Shown here: piece after piece, positions 1 to 11,253 of the stretch
How the letters are laid out: every line of letters begins with the position of its first letter
How positions within the stretch are numbered: position 1 is the stretch's first letter
Origin: Planctomycetota bacterium
Lineage (GTDB): Bacteria > Planctomycetota > UBA1135 > JADKAF01
NCBI GenBank assembly: GCA_016719295.1
Contig: JADKAF010000001.1
Location: forward strand, 806,001-870,000
DNA: 64,000 bases
Direction of reading: 5' to 3'
Position numbers and translations under genes: made by a program
Notes under the pieces: generated by a model
What the model saw: the letters and a program-made list of their open reading frames with translations, nothing else
Databases searched by the model: none
Told to the model about the DNA's origin: nothing

Positions 1-2
1 CG

Positions 3-1790
3 AAGACCGACATCCTAGGGCTCGTCGCGGGCTGCAGCGATTTCGATTGGGCTGCCAGCGGGAGCGCGTTCGCTCCGGGAGCGCTCGCGGAGCACCTCAC
101 CAGCTTCGGCGCGGCCTTCGATCAGCCGGGGCAGACGAAGATCGCGAGCTTCGTGCGGGCCGGTGCCGTCGGCACGAGCGGCGCGGTCTACGAGCCGTAC
201 GCGCTGGCGCCGAAGTTCCCGCATCCGTTGCTGCACGCGTACTACGCGCAGGGCTTCTCGCTCGCCGAGTCGTTCCATCTCGCCGTCGCGTCGCCCTATC
301 AGCTCCTCGTGCTCGGCGATCCGCTCGCGCGGCCTTTCGCTCCGGTGCGGAAGCTCGCGCTGGAAGGTCTGCCGAAGGACGGCGTGCTGACAGGACCGCT
401 CGAGCTGCGCGTGCGCGCCGAAGGGGCGGGCGAGCGCGAGCTCGCGGCACTCGAGCTGTGGTGCGAGGGTCGGCGCCTCGCGCGCGGGGCGGTGGGCTCC
501 GCCCTCGCGTTCGATCCGGCGCGCTTGGTCGACGGCGGCTACGAGCTGCACGCCGTCGCGATCGGCGCGGACGCTGCCGCGACGCGGAGCGCGGCGCGAG
601 CCGTGGTCGAGCTCCGGCGCGCTCCGAGCGGCTTCGCGTCGCTCGAGATGCCGAGCAGCTGCAAGTACGGCGCGGAGCTCGCGCTCGCGGCGCGTCATGC
701 GCGCGCCGAGCGCGTCGAGCTCTGGCGCGGCGAGCAGCGCTTGCTCGCGCTGGCGCGCGACGGCGAGCGCTTCCGCGCGAGCTTGGCCGCGGTGCGCCTC
801 GGCCCCGGTGCGAGCTGGTTGCACCTGCGCGCGTTCTCGGGCGAGAGCCTGCTCGAGCGCAGCGCGCTGCGGAGAGTCGAGGTCGCGCCGCCGCCGCTCG
901 CGGAGCCCGTCGCTCCCGCGCGCCTCGGATGGCTGCCGGGCGTGGTCGCGCGTTGCACGCTCGCGAGCGGAGTGCGCGAGCTCGCGCTCGGCACCTGCGT
1001 CGGCGGCGACGATCGCGGCTTGCGCAATCGCCTTGAAACGCTCGGAGAGCCCGTGCAGCGCGTCGAGATCGAAGGCGAGATCCGCCTCGACGAAGGCTGG
1101 AGCCAGCTCCGTCTCGCGGGCGTCGCGGAAGCGGAGCTCGAGCTCGGCGGGTTCGTACGCGAAGGCGCGGGCGCCTCGCCGTCGAAGACCTGCTCGGTCG
1201 CGCGCTGGTGCGGTCGCGCGCGCGCCGGCTGGCATCCGTTCCGCTTGCGCTGCGCGCCGCATCCGACGCTGCCGCTCGAGCTCAGCGTGCAAGGCTCGGG
1301 AGAGGCCGGAGCGATCGAGGGCGCGCGGCTGCGCCATGCGCCGCCCTGGGTCGCGGGGTTCCATCCGGCCGATGAGGCGCTGCTCCCGAGCGGGGCCGCG
1401 GCGCAGCTCCTCGACGGCAGCGCGAGCGAGGCCGCGACCCTCGATGCCGAGCAGGGCCTCGTGCTGCGCTGGAAGAAGGCGCCATCCAAGATCACCTCCG
1501 TCGTCCTGCGTCTCCCCGAGGGCGCCAGCGAAGCGCGGCCCGCGCCGAGCGCGTGGTTCGTGGAGACGCGGAAGGGCGCGAAGGGCAAGTGGACCGAGGT
1601 GAAGAATGCCCGCGCCCTGATCTGCCCCGCGCTCGCGCGGCCGCTCAACAAGAACCAGGCGACCGCGTGGATCCGCTTCGACTTCGACCCGGTCGCGGCG
1701 CAGGAGCTGCGGGTCCGCCCGGTCCTGGCGAAGGAGCGCCAGCAGGCGCGCGTGCTCGGGATCGCCACCTACGAAGCGCGATCCCGCTGA
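3..1790 (+). CDS. TIGR03790-like protein, C-terminal part (5' end outside window)
   Basis: The frame is open from the first bases of the window, so the true start lies upstream; 595 codons are visible. The early part carries the segment GAVGTSGAVYEPYA, then KFPHP, a Y-Y-A-x-G-x-S-L-A-E stretch and Y-Q-L-L-V-L-G-D-P-L. This matches what I remember of the TIGR03790 family (uncharacterised proteins of Planctomycetes and relatives, distantly peptidase C25-like). The remaining roughly 480 residues look like beta-rich extracellular domains rich in Arg, Leu and Glu. No function is established for the family. The stop is followed by about 120 non-coding bases before hldD. Confidence 0.7.
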   Translation, partial: KTDILGLVAGCSDFDWAASGSAFAPGALAEHLTSFGAAFDQPGQTKIASFVRAGAVGTSGAVYEPYALAPKFPHPLLHAYYAQGFSLAESFHLAVASPYQLLVLGDPLARPFAPVRKLALEGLPKDGVLTGPLELRVRAEGAGERELAALELWCEGRRLARGAVGSALAFDPARLVDGGYELHAVAIGADAAATRSAARAVVELRRAPSGFASLEMPSSCKYGAELALAARHARAERVELWRGEQRLLALARDGERFRASLAAVRLGPGASWLHLRAFSGESLLERSALRRVEVAPPPLAEPVAPARLGWLPGVVARCTLASGVRELALGTCVGGDDRGLRNRLETLGEPVQRVEIEGEIRLDEGWSQLRLAGVAEAELELGGFVREGAGASPSKTCSVARWCGRARAGWHPFRLRCAPHPTLPLELSVQGSGEAGAIEGARLRHAPPWVAGFHPADEALLPSGAAAQLLDGSASEAATLDAEQGLVLRWKKAPSKITSVVLRLPEGASEARPAPSAWFVETRKGAKGKWTEVKNARALICPALARPLNKNQATAWIRFDFDPVAAQELRVRPVLAKERQQARVLGIATYEARSR

Positions 1791-1914
1791 GCGGAGCGCC
1801 GCGCGCGATCCCTCGGCCGCGGGGCGAGGTATAGCTGCGCCTTTCCCCCGGCCGATCCAGACAGTAGCCTGCCTCGCCTTCGAAGGCCGGCGGACGGCCT
1901 CCTAGAGCGCATCC

Positions 1915-2904
1915 ATGGGCATGATCCTGGTCACGGGCGGAGCTGGCTTCATCGGCAGCAACCTGGTCGCCGGCTTGGTCGCCGACGGCCGCGAGGTCGC
2001 GGTCTGCGATCGCTTCGGCTCGGGCGAGAAGTGGAAGAACCTCGCCAAGCACGAGCTCGCCGACATCGTCGCCCCCGAGGAGCTCGGCGACTTCCTGGAG
2101 CTCCATGCCGACGAGCTCGAGGCGATCGTGCACATGGGAGCGATCTCCGCGACGACCGAGCGCGACGTCGATCGCATCGTGGAGAACAACTTCCGCCTCT
2201 CGCTCGATCTCTGGGGCTGGTGCGCCGAGCACGAGGTGCGCTTCCTCTACGCGTCGTCGGCCGCGACCTACGGCGACGGGGGGCAGGGCTTCGTCGACGA
2301 CGACTCGCTCGCCGGCCTCGCGAAGCTGCGCCCGCTCAACGCCTACGGCTGGAGCAAGCACGCCTTCGATCGCAAGGTGGCGCGCCTCGTCGCCGAAGGA
2401 CGGCCCAAGCCGCCGCAGTGGGTGGGGCTCAAGTTCTTCAACGTCTACGGGCCGAACGAGCAGCACAAGGGCGACATGCAGAGCGTCGTCGCCAAGATCT
2501 ATCCGCGCGCGAAGGCCGGCGAGCCCGCGATCCTCTTCCGCTCGCATCACCCGCAATACCAAGACGGCGGGCAGCTCCGCGACTTCATCTACGTGAAGGA
2601 CGGCGTCGAGGTCGTGCGCTGGCTGCTCGCGAACCCGAAGGTCAACGGCATCTTCAACCTGGGAACCGGTAAGGCGCGCTCCTTCGCCGATCTCGCGAAG
2701 GCGGTGTTCGCCGCCCTCGAGCGTCCGGCGCAGATCAGCTTCGTCGACACGCCCGTCGAGATCCGCGACAAGTACCAGTACTTCACGCAGGCCTCGATGG
2801 AGAAGCTGAAGAAGGCCGGCTACACGCGGGGCTTCACCTCGCTCGAGGACGGCGTGCGCGACTACGTGCAGCGCCACCTCGCCGCGGCGGATCCCTACGC
2901 GTGA
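1915..2904 (+). CDS. hldD: ADP-L-glycero-D-manno-heptose 6-epimerase
   Basis: This 329-residue extended SDR enzyme converts ADP-D-glycero-D-manno-heptose to the L-glycero form, the precursor of the LPS inner core. It starts with the NAD(P)-binding motif TGGAGFIGSN and carries the catalytic Y-x-x-x-K as Y144-G-W-S-K148. HldD-specific stretches are visible: a G-S-G-E-K-W-K-N-L run near residue 38, H-M-G-A-I-S-A-T-T-E near 75, and F-F-N-V-Y-G-P-N-E. Two in-frame ATGs lie six bases apart (1915 and 1921). The gene sits directly before a membrane glycosyltransferase-like gene, which fits envelope polysaccharide synthesis. It implies a Gram-negative outer membrane with heptosylated LPS. Confidence 0.93.
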   Translation: MGMILVTGGAGFIGSNLVAGLVADGREVAVCDRFGSGEKWKNLAKHELADIVAPEELGDFLELHADELEAIVHMGAISATTERDVDRIVENNFRLSLDLWGWCAEHEVRFLYASSAATYGDGGQGFVDDDSLAGLAKLRPLNAYGWSKHAFDRKVARLVAEGRPKPPQWVGLKFFNVYGPNEQHKGDMQSVVAKIYPRAKAGEPAILFRSHHPQYQDGGQLRDFIYVKDGVEVVRWLLANPKVNGIFNLGTGKARSFADLAKAVFAALERPAQISFVDTPVEIRDKYQYFTQASMEKLKKAGYTRGFTSLEDGVRDYVQRHLAAADPYA

Positions 2905-2911
2905 GCGCGCG

Positions 2912-4648
2912 TTGAGCTCGAGCCGCGGCGCGCTGCTCCTGCTGCTGGCAGGGCTCCTGGTCGCGCTGGTGCTGCGCGGCATGCACCTCGCGCAGATGAC
3001 GCGGCTCGAGGGCGGAGAGGTGCTCTTCCACGCCCCGGTCGTAGATGCCGAGGAGTACCACGTGGAGGCGCTGCGCATCGCGCGTGGCGAAGCGTGGCAG
3101 GTGCCCGTGCACGGGCCGCTCTTCCCGCTCTTGCTCGGCGGTCTCTATGCCTTGGTCGGCGAGGATCTCGTCGCGGCGCGCTGGATGCAGCTGGTGATCG
3201 GGCTGCTCGCGATCGGGCTGCTCTTTCCGCTCGCGCGGGCCTGGATCGGCGATCTCCCCGCGGGGCTCGCGTGTCTCTCTCTCGCGCTCTATCGCCCGGC
3301 GCTGCTCTTCCAGGCCGAGCTCTACTGCGAAGGGCTCGCGGTGATGCTCCTGATCGCGGCGCTGCTCGCGCTGCAGCGCGCGACACGCGAGGCCAGCTGG
3401 AGCTTCGCGCTGGTCTTCGGCTTCCTGCTCGGCGCCCTCGCCCTGACGCGCAGCAATCTCGCGTTGCTCCTTCCGCTCGGGGCGCTCGCGCTCTTCCTGC
3501 TCGCCGAAGCGCCGCGCGCCCGGCGCGTGCGCGCCGCGGGGCTCGCGCTGCTCTGCGGAGCGCTTCCGCTGGTGCTCGTCGCGCGCGCGAACCACGCCGC
3601 GAGCGGTGAGTGGGTGGGGCTCCAAGCTCAAGGCGGCTTGGCGCTCTGGATGGCGAATCATCCCGAGAGCGAAGGGGTGCCCGACATCCGCCCGGGACCC
3701 GCGTTCGACGCGCTGCAGCGCGAGCCTCGCCGCGTCACCGGCGTCGCGTCGCCGAGCGCGGACTCCGCTTACTGGCGCGAGCGCGTGCGGCGCTCCGCGC
3801 TGGAGGATCCGCTCGCGTTCCTCGGCCTGCTCGCGCGAAAGGCCTGGAACACGCTGAGCTGCGTCGAGGTGCCTAGCTCCTACGACCCGGAGGCGCAGCG
3901 CGCGAGCTCGACGGTGGCGCGGCTCCCCTTGCCGGGCTTCGAGACGCTGTTCCCGCTCGCGCTCGCCGGCTTCGCCGCGGGAGCCTGGCGCGCGCGCTCG
4001 CGTCGCCTCTGCCTGCTGCTCGCGCTGATCGTGCTGGCCTCGCTCGTGCTCGGCTTCTCGGCGGGGCGCTATCGATTCCAGCTCGCGCCGTTGCTCGCGC
4101 TCGGCGCCGGCACCGGCATGGTGGCGCTGGCTTCACGCGCGCGAGCCGCTTGGATCGCGGCGTCGATCGGCCTCGTCCTCGTGCTGCTCGCGCCTCGCTT
4201 CGCCGAAGCTCGCTCGCGCTGGCAAGCGGAGGTCGATGCGCTGCGCAGCACGGCGTGGATCCGCCTCGCGGCAGGCGCGCGCACGACCGCGGAGCGGCAG
4301 CTAGCCCTGAAGGAAGCGTGGCTCGCCTTCGAGCGCGGCGTCGTGAAGAACCCGTACGATCCGCGGCTCTGGTGCGCGAGCGGGTTCCTCCAGATGCACG
4401 GCGACGATGCTCGCTTGGGCAGCGCAGGCGTCAACTACGAAGACGCCCTCCAGCGCACGACCAAGGCGCTCGAGCTGCGGCCCGACTACGTCGAGGCGCT
4501 GCGGAATCGCGCGGCGATCCTCGGCCAGCTCGGGCGCTGGGATCTCGCCGCGCGCGATCTCGAGCGGCTGCTGCAGGAGCTGCCCTGGAGCGAGGGAGAT
4601 CGCACGCGTCTGGCGGAGGCGCGCTGGCGCTCCGGTGGGGGGCGCTGA
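2912..4648 (+). CDS. Membrane glycosyltransferase-like protein (GT39/ArnT type) with C-terminal TPRs
   Basis: This 578-residue protein has about ten hydrophobic segments in its first 420 residues. After TM1 a loop carries D-A-E-E-Y followed by A-x-x-I-A-x-G-E and H-G-P-L-F-P-L, the pattern of GT39/GT83 enzymes that use polyprenyl-phosphate sugars at the periplasmic face. The C-terminal 130 residues form two or three TPR-like helical pairs (A-L-E-L-R-P-D-Y-V-E-A-L near residue 520). The likely start is TTG at 2912, seven bases after the hldD stop, because the upstream GTG runs into a stop. Substrate is unknown. The link to hldD suggests envelope glycan modification, which is inference from context. 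Confidence 0.7.
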   Translation: MSSSRGALLLLLAGLLVALVLRGMHLAQMTRLEGGEVLFHAPVVDAEEYHVEALRIARGEAWQVPVHGPLFPLLLGGLYALVGEDLVAARWMQLVIGLLAIGLLFPLARAWIGDLPAGLACLSLALYRPALLFQAELYCEGLAVMLLIAALLALQRATREASWSFALVFGFLLGALALTRSNLALLLPLGALALFLLAEAPRARRVRAAGLALLCGALPLVLVARANHAASGEWVGLQAQGGLALWMANHPESEGVPDIRPGPAFDALQREPRRVTGVASPSADSAYWRERVRRSALEDPLAFLGLLARKAWNTLSCVEVPSSYDPEAQRASSTVARLPLPGFETLFPLALAGFAAGAWRARSRRLCLLLALIVLASLVLGFSAGRYRFQLAPLLALGAGTGMVALASRARAAWIAASIGLVLVLLAPRFAEARSRWQAEVDALRSTAWIRLAAGARTTAERQLALKEAWLAFERGVVKNPYDPRLWCASGFLQMHGDDARLGSAGVNYEDALQRTTKALELRPDYVEALRNRAAILGQLGRWDLAARDLERLLQELPWSEGDRTRLAEARWRSGGGR

Positions 4649-4720
4649 GCGCAGAGCGGCGGCTCGGCTTTCTGGAGGATGTCCATTTCGGCCGCTTCCG
4701 AAACGAGTTAGGAAGGGCGC

Positions 4721-7216
<2,496 letters not shown>

Positions 7217-7294
7217 AGCGATGCGCTGCATGCGCGGCGGGTTGCCGGCGGAACCAGAGCGCCGCATGATCGGCTCGCCACATGCGAGGTCGTG

Positions 7295-9133
7295 ATGCTC
7301 GTCGCCCTTGATGTGCTGTTGGCCCTGGCAGCTGCTCTCCCGACCTCGAGCGCCTGCGCCTCGCCGCAAGATCCGCCCGAGCCTTCGTGCTCCGCTGGTC
7401 ACTACCAGGCGATGGCCTTTCCGCTGCAGACGAAGCTGCCGCATCCGTCGCTTGCGGCGCACTGCTTCGTGCCCAGCACGGCGGATCGGGCGCGGGTGCA
7501 AGCCCTAGAGAGCTATCGCTGCGTGCGCTTGCAGGGACTGGAGCTCCCCGGCGCTGGCGCGGTGGATCTCGAGCTGACGCGCATCGATGACGTGGCGCCC
7601 AAGTTCGTCTCGTGGAATGGAGCGGCGCCGGGCGCGCCGGGTGCCCCATTGCCGACGGCGATGTCGCTTTGGTCGGGCCGCGTGCCGGCGCTCGCAGGTT
7701 CCGAGGCCTATCTCGCGTTCTCGGCCGTCGGCGCGTGGGGCTTTCTGCGGACCCAGACGCGCCTCTTTCATCTCGTGAGCTTCCCGTCAGCGGGCAGCTG
7801 GGCCAACCACCGGCTGGTGCTGGTGGAGGACGCGCACAAGAACCAGCTGGGCGCTTGGCCTTGCGGGGACCCGATCGCCGAACCCCCGACCTTGCCGCCC
7901 GTCTTCGGAGCCTGCTTCGCGGGACTGCCCCCGTCGCAGTGGAGCTACCAGTGCCCAGATCCGGGCCTCACGCAGCTGCGCCTCTGTCGCGCGGCGGTCG
8001 AGACGGACTATCAGTTCTACCAGCGTTTCGGCGATCTGCGCGCCGCCGAGGTGTACGCGCGCTTCGTGCTCGGCTCGGTCGCGCAAGCGCTGCGGCTCGA
8101 CGTGCGGGTGATCGTGGAGCTCGAGTATCTGGGGCTCTGGAGCAGCTCTGCGGATCCTTGGATCGAACCCGATCTCGCGGTCGGACAGACGGCGGGCGCT
8201 TGCTGCGTGGAGGTCTTCTACGAGTTCCAGCACCGCTGGGGCACCGAGGATCTCCTCCGTATCGGGCCGCGGTTCGATCGTGGTCCAGGGCTCGGCTTGG
8301 CGCCGGTCGCCGCGGACTTGTTCCATCTCCTGAGCGGTGTGCAGATGGGCTGCGCGGTCGGCTCCCGCGGGGTCGGTACTTCCCATGGTGGGTTCTCCAT
8401 CTCGACGGGCATGGGGGCGATCAGCTTCGGCAATCCCAACGAGCTGCGAGCCTCTCCGTTCTTCCAGCTCTATGGCGCCGGGCACGAGATCGGGCACAGC
8501 TTCGGCGTCGGCCACTCGCATGACTTCAAGGTCGACGTGCGCGGTACTCCGGGTAACACCGCGGACGACGTACCGATCGACGATTGCGCCGTCGATCCCA
8601 GCGCTGGGGCAGCGAGCTGCGCCGGGATGGGCTTCGGGCGCAGCACGCTGATGTCGTATTGCCTCCACTGCGCGCCCGCCGGGCTCGGCAACATCCGGAT
8701 GCGATACCACCCGGAGATGGCGCGCTGCATGCGCGCGTACACCAGCGCTCTCCCGGCGTACGCAGGAGTGACTTTCGTCACCGACCTCGGCAACGCTGCC
8801 GCGCCTGCGCCCGCGTCGCCGCCGGTGCTGCGCTACACCGGCTCTGCTCCGGGCCTGGACTCGCTGACGCTCGCAGGCAGCGGTCATCCGCCGGTCTACG
8901 ATGCCAACGTCCTGCTCGTCGGCGTCTTCGGTGGGTACGCGGTCCTTCCCGGCTTCACGCTCGTGCCGACGCTCGACGTGATGCTGGTCGGTGTCCGGCC
9001 GGAGCTGCCCATCGACATCCCGTTGCCCAGCGGGTTCCCGAACGGCCTGATGCTCTATTTCCAGCAGGCGTTCTTGGTGAACGGGAACGAGGTGTTCACC
9101 TCCAACGCGATCGCGTTGGAGGTTGTGCGGTAG
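7295..9133 (+). CDS. Exported metzincin-type zinc metalloprotease
   Basis: A 612-residue protein from the ATG at 7295; an in-frame GTG lies immediately before it. It opens with a Sec-type signal peptide (hydrophobic core about residues 2-16, then T-S-S-A-C-A-S). The zinc motif H397-E-I-G-H-S-F-G-V-G-H407 fits HExxHxxGxxH, with His-Asp just after, and the Met-turn S-T-L-M453-S-Y follows 46 residues later. Both are hallmarks of reprolysin-like metzincins. The many cysteines around the active site suggest disulfides. The C-terminal 150 residues are beta-rich and could be a surface or sorting domain. Substrate is unknown. No immunity or secretion partner lies next to it. Confidence 0.8.
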   Translation: MLVALDVLLALAAALPTSSACASPQDPPEPSCSAGHYQAMAFPLQTKLPHPSLAAHCFVPSTADRARVQALESYRCVRLQGLELPGAGAVDLELTRIDDVAPKFVSWNGAAPGAPGAPLPTAMSLWSGRVPALAGSEAYLAFSAVGAWGFLRTQTRLFHLVSFPSAGSWANHRLVLVEDAHKNQLGAWPCGDPIAEPPTLPPVFGACFAGLPPSQWSYQCPDPGLTQLRLCRAAVETDYQFYQRFGDLRAAEVYARFVLGSVAQALRLDVRVIVELEYLGLWSSSADPWIEPDLAVGQTAGACCVEVFYEFQHRWGTEDLLRIGPRFDRGPGLGLAPVAADLFHLLSGVQMGCAVGSRGVGTSHGGFSISTGMGAISFGNPNELRASPFFQLYGAGHEIGHSFGVGHSHDFKVDVRGTPGNTADDVPIDDCAVDPSAGAASCAGMGFGRSTLMSYCLHCAPAGLGNIRMRYHPEMARCMRAYTSALPAYAGVTFVTDLGNAAAPAPASPPVLRYTGSAPGLDSLTLAGSGHPPVYDANVLLVGVFGGYAVLPGFTLVPTLDVMLVGVRPELPIDIPLPSGFPNGLMLYFQQAFLVNGNEVFTSNAIALEVVR

Positions 9134-9252
9134 TCGGAGCTGCGGCCCTCGCTTCCGCGAGCGTTCGGATGGGCGCTAACGCTATCGCTGGAATCGTCAG
9201 GCATGGAACCAGCCAACATGCTGGCGAGGCTCGCGTACCGCCCCACTCATGC

Positions 9253-9486
9253 TCAGACCGAACGCTCCAGCCTGCGCACGGCAAGGACTTCATCGCCCGC
9301 TCTCGCCCGAACGTCTCGGTCCTCGAGCGTCATTACGGCCACCGTATCTCCGGAGCCGGTCATGAACTCGACTTCCAAGCCGGGTGGTTCGTGCACGTAC
9401 ACGACGGTTCCCATGTCCCCGGCGCGCAGGCTGTGCTCCGGCAGATTCCGCTTCAGTACGACGGAATCCAGCTCTTGGAACCTCAT
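9253..9486 (-). CDS. DUF4926 domain protein
   Basis: About 77 residues from the ATG at 9486, which overlaps the stop of the upstream DUF6883 gene in an ATGA junction, so translation is probably coupled. An upstream ATG at 9492 and the longer frame back to 9549 are less likely starts. The sequence follows the DUF4926 pattern: F-x-E-L-D-x-V-V-L, L-P-E-H-x-L-x-A-G-D-x-G-T-V-V, V-E-F-M-T and a closing A-V-x-x-L-E-x-x-D-V-R. DUF4926 is a small SH3-like fold of unknown function, often found beside DUF6883 genes in my recollection. A toxin-antitoxin role is sometimes supposed but not shown here. Confidence 0.8.
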   Translation of the reverse strand: MRFQELDSVVLKRNLPEHSLRAGDMGTVVYVHEPPGLEVEFMTGSGDTVAVMTLEDRDVRARAGDEVLAVRRLERSV

Positions 9487-9824
9487 GACCATGACCTCGG
9501 AAACGCCGTCAGGAATCGAGGAGTCGTTGCGCCGAACGGCACGATCCACACAGTGATCACGACTGCGGTGCGACCCGTCGGCCCGAGCAGGTTACCACGG
9601 ACTCGGTACCTCCGGCCGAAAGGGCCATCACAGACGCCGACGACGTTTCCCTCGCGTGCGTGGTTGCGTAGATCCTCGCGCAGAACGCGCCAGGCATTCT
9701 CCGCATAGCCCAGGCTCCCGAAGAAGATCGCCTTGTGGCGTCCGTCGGGATGATCCGGCGACAGCAGGTAGGAGTGCACCTTGGAAGGTGCGACGCAGGC
9801 CCATGCGGCGCACGGGAGCTTCAT
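9483..9824 (-). CDS. DUF6883 domain protein
   Basis: A 113-residue protein starting M-K-L-P with the family-like core Y-L-L-S-P-D-H-P-D-G-R-H-K-A-x-F-F-x-S-L-G-Y, then a helical segment, V-R-G-x-L-x-G-P-T-G-R and V-x-T-V-W-I-V near the end. This agrees with DUF6883, a small domain of unknown activity that is usually the first gene of a DUF6883-DUF4926 pair. The in-frame stop about 33 bases upstream leaves the ATG at 9824 as the natural start. The gene's TGA overlaps the ATG of the DUF4926 gene. No catalytic residues can be assigned from sequence alone. Confidence 0.8.
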   Translation of the reverse strand: MKLPCAAWACVAPSKVHSYLLSPDHPDGRHKAIFFGSLGYAENAWRVLREDLRNHAREGNVVGVCDGPFGRRYRVRGNLLGPTGRTAVVITVWIVPFGATTPRFLTAFPRSWS

Positions 9825-9900
9825 CGATCGCTTGGGTGAGAGCTCTACCCCGACGATCTACCCTGCCCCCGGTCACACCTGGATCGATCGACTTCTCGCG

Positions 9901-10626
9901 TCAGCGCCTAACCCGTCCAAAGAACAACGTGTCGACCTTCTCCTCATCGACGAGCTCGTTCCAGAACCGAACGCTCTCCACCGCCACCTCCGCGCACACC
10001 TCGCGCAGCGTCGCCGCGAAGGCGTCGTTCGCCGAGGTAGACCAGGTCGCGAGCACGCCATCGGGTACGAGGTGCGCGCACGCGGCACGGAGTCCTTCCG
10101 CGGTGTAGAACGCCGCGTTCTCCGGCGCGAGCAGCGCCTCCGGATCGTGGTCGACGTCGAGCAGGATCGCGTCGAAGCGCTCCTCGCCGGGAGCTGCGGC
10201 GAAGAAGCGGAAGACGTCGTCTTGGCGGAGATGGAGGCGCGGCTCCTCTCGCAGCGCCAGCGCTTGCGCATGCAGGCCACGGCGCCACCAGTCGAGCACG
10301 GCGGGGAGGAACTCGATCACGGTGCAGCGCGCGACCCGCGGATCGCGGAGCGCCTCCGCCGCGGTGAAGCCGAGCCCGAGTCCGCCGACGAGCACCCGCA
10401 GCGGGCGCTCCGGCAAGCGCGCGAGGGCACCGGTGGCGAGGCGGCGCTCGCTCTGCGTGTGCAGGTCGCTCATCAGGAGCCCGTGATCGAGGGTCACCTC
10501 GGTGACCACGACCTCGGGGCGCGAGAGGAGGCGCCGGCGCCGGAGGCAGAGCTCGCCCAGGGGCGTCGACTGGTGGTCCAGGATCTCGAGCACGGCGGGT
10601 TTGGTGGGTCTGCGGGAGGGCGGCAT
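9901..10626 (-). CDS. Spermidine/spermine synthase-like protein
   Basis: 241 residues with a Rossmann methyltransferase-type fold. A beta-strand tetramerisation-like N-terminus precedes L-M-S-D, then S-E-R-x-L-A, and the nucleotide/aminopropyl-donor loop V-L-V-G-G-L-G-L-G-F-T-A near residue 100. V-I-E-F-L-P-A-V follows near 125 and D-A-I-L-L-D-V-D near 165. These match the spermidine synthase superfamily. The D-x-G-x-G-G motif of true SpeE is here V-x-G-G-L-G-L-G, so the substrate could be something other than putrescine. The gene is divergent from the carbonic anhydrase gene, with only 35 bases between the starts. Confidence 0.75.
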   Translation of the reverse strand: MPPSRRPTKPAVLEILDHQSTPLGELCLRRRRLLSRPEVVVTEVTLDHGLLMSDLHTQSERRLATGALARLPERPLRVLVGGLGLGFTAAEALRDPRVARCTVIEFLPAVLDWWRRGLHAQALALREEPRLHLRQDDVFRFFAAAPGEERFDAILLDVDHDPEALLAPENAAFYTAEGLRAACAHLVPDGVLATWSTSANDAFAATLREVCAEVAVESVRFWNELVDEEKVDTLFFGRVRR

Positions 10627-10661
10627 ACTGCCCGGGCACCTTCACACGAGCGAGCCTTCCC

Positions 10662-11219
10662 TTGGCAGTCCACGATTTCTTGGGTCGCACTCCGCGTTAC
10701 GACGCGAGCAACTACCTCGCTCCGTCCGCGGAGCTGATCGGCGACGTGCATCTCGGCGCCGAGACGAGTGTCTGGTTCCACGTCACGATCCGCGGCGACG
10801 TGAACTGGATCCGCATCGGTGAGCGCTCGAACGTCCAGGACAACGCGGTGATCCACGTCACGAACCGGCGCGCACCCACGCGCATCGGGAACGGCGTCAG
10901 CATCGCGCACTCCGCGGTCCTGCACGGCTGCACCGTCGAGGACGACGTGCTGATCGGCATCGGCGCGATCGTGATGGACCACGCCGTGATCGGCCAGGGC
11001 TCGCTGATCGCCGCGGGCGCCCTCGTCTCGCCGCGCACGGTGATCCCGCCCGATTCGCTCGTGATGGGGAGCCCGGGCAAGGTCATCCGGCCCTTGAATG
11101 ACGACGAGCGCAAGCTCGTGCGGAAGCACGCCGAGAACTACCTGCACTACTCGCGCCTCTACCGCGGGCTCGAGACGCCGGAGAAGAACCCGTTCTACGA
11201 CGAGTCGCCCGAGAGCTGA
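10662..11219 (+). CDS. Gamma-carbonic anhydrase family hexapeptide protein
   Basis: 185 residues of left-handed beta-helix hexapeptide repeats. The R-G-D-V-N and Q-D-N-A-V-I-H motifs and the zinc-ligand region I-A-H-S-A-V-L-H-G-C are visible, with S-L-V-x-G-S-P-G-K-V-I-R closing the helix, as in YrdA/CaiE-like proteins. The three zinc histidines appear present (H in A-V-I-H, then two in A-H-S-A-V-L-H). Real carbonic anhydrase activity is uncertain because many YrdA-like members are inactive or have other roles. No ATG fits the start; TTG at 10662 is the only sensible one. Confidence 0.88.
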   Translation: MAVHDFLGRTPRYDASNYLAPSAELIGDVHLGAETSVWFHVTIRGDVNWIRIGERSNVQDNAVIHVTNRRAPTRIGNGVSIAHSAVLHGCTVEDDVLIGIGAIVMDHAVIGQGSLIAAGALVSPRTVIPPDSLVMGSPGKVIRPLNDDERKLVRKHAENYLHYSRLYRGLETPEKNPFYDESPES

Positions 11220-11253
11220 GCTCCTCCATGCGCGCGTCGCAGAAAGGGGAGCG

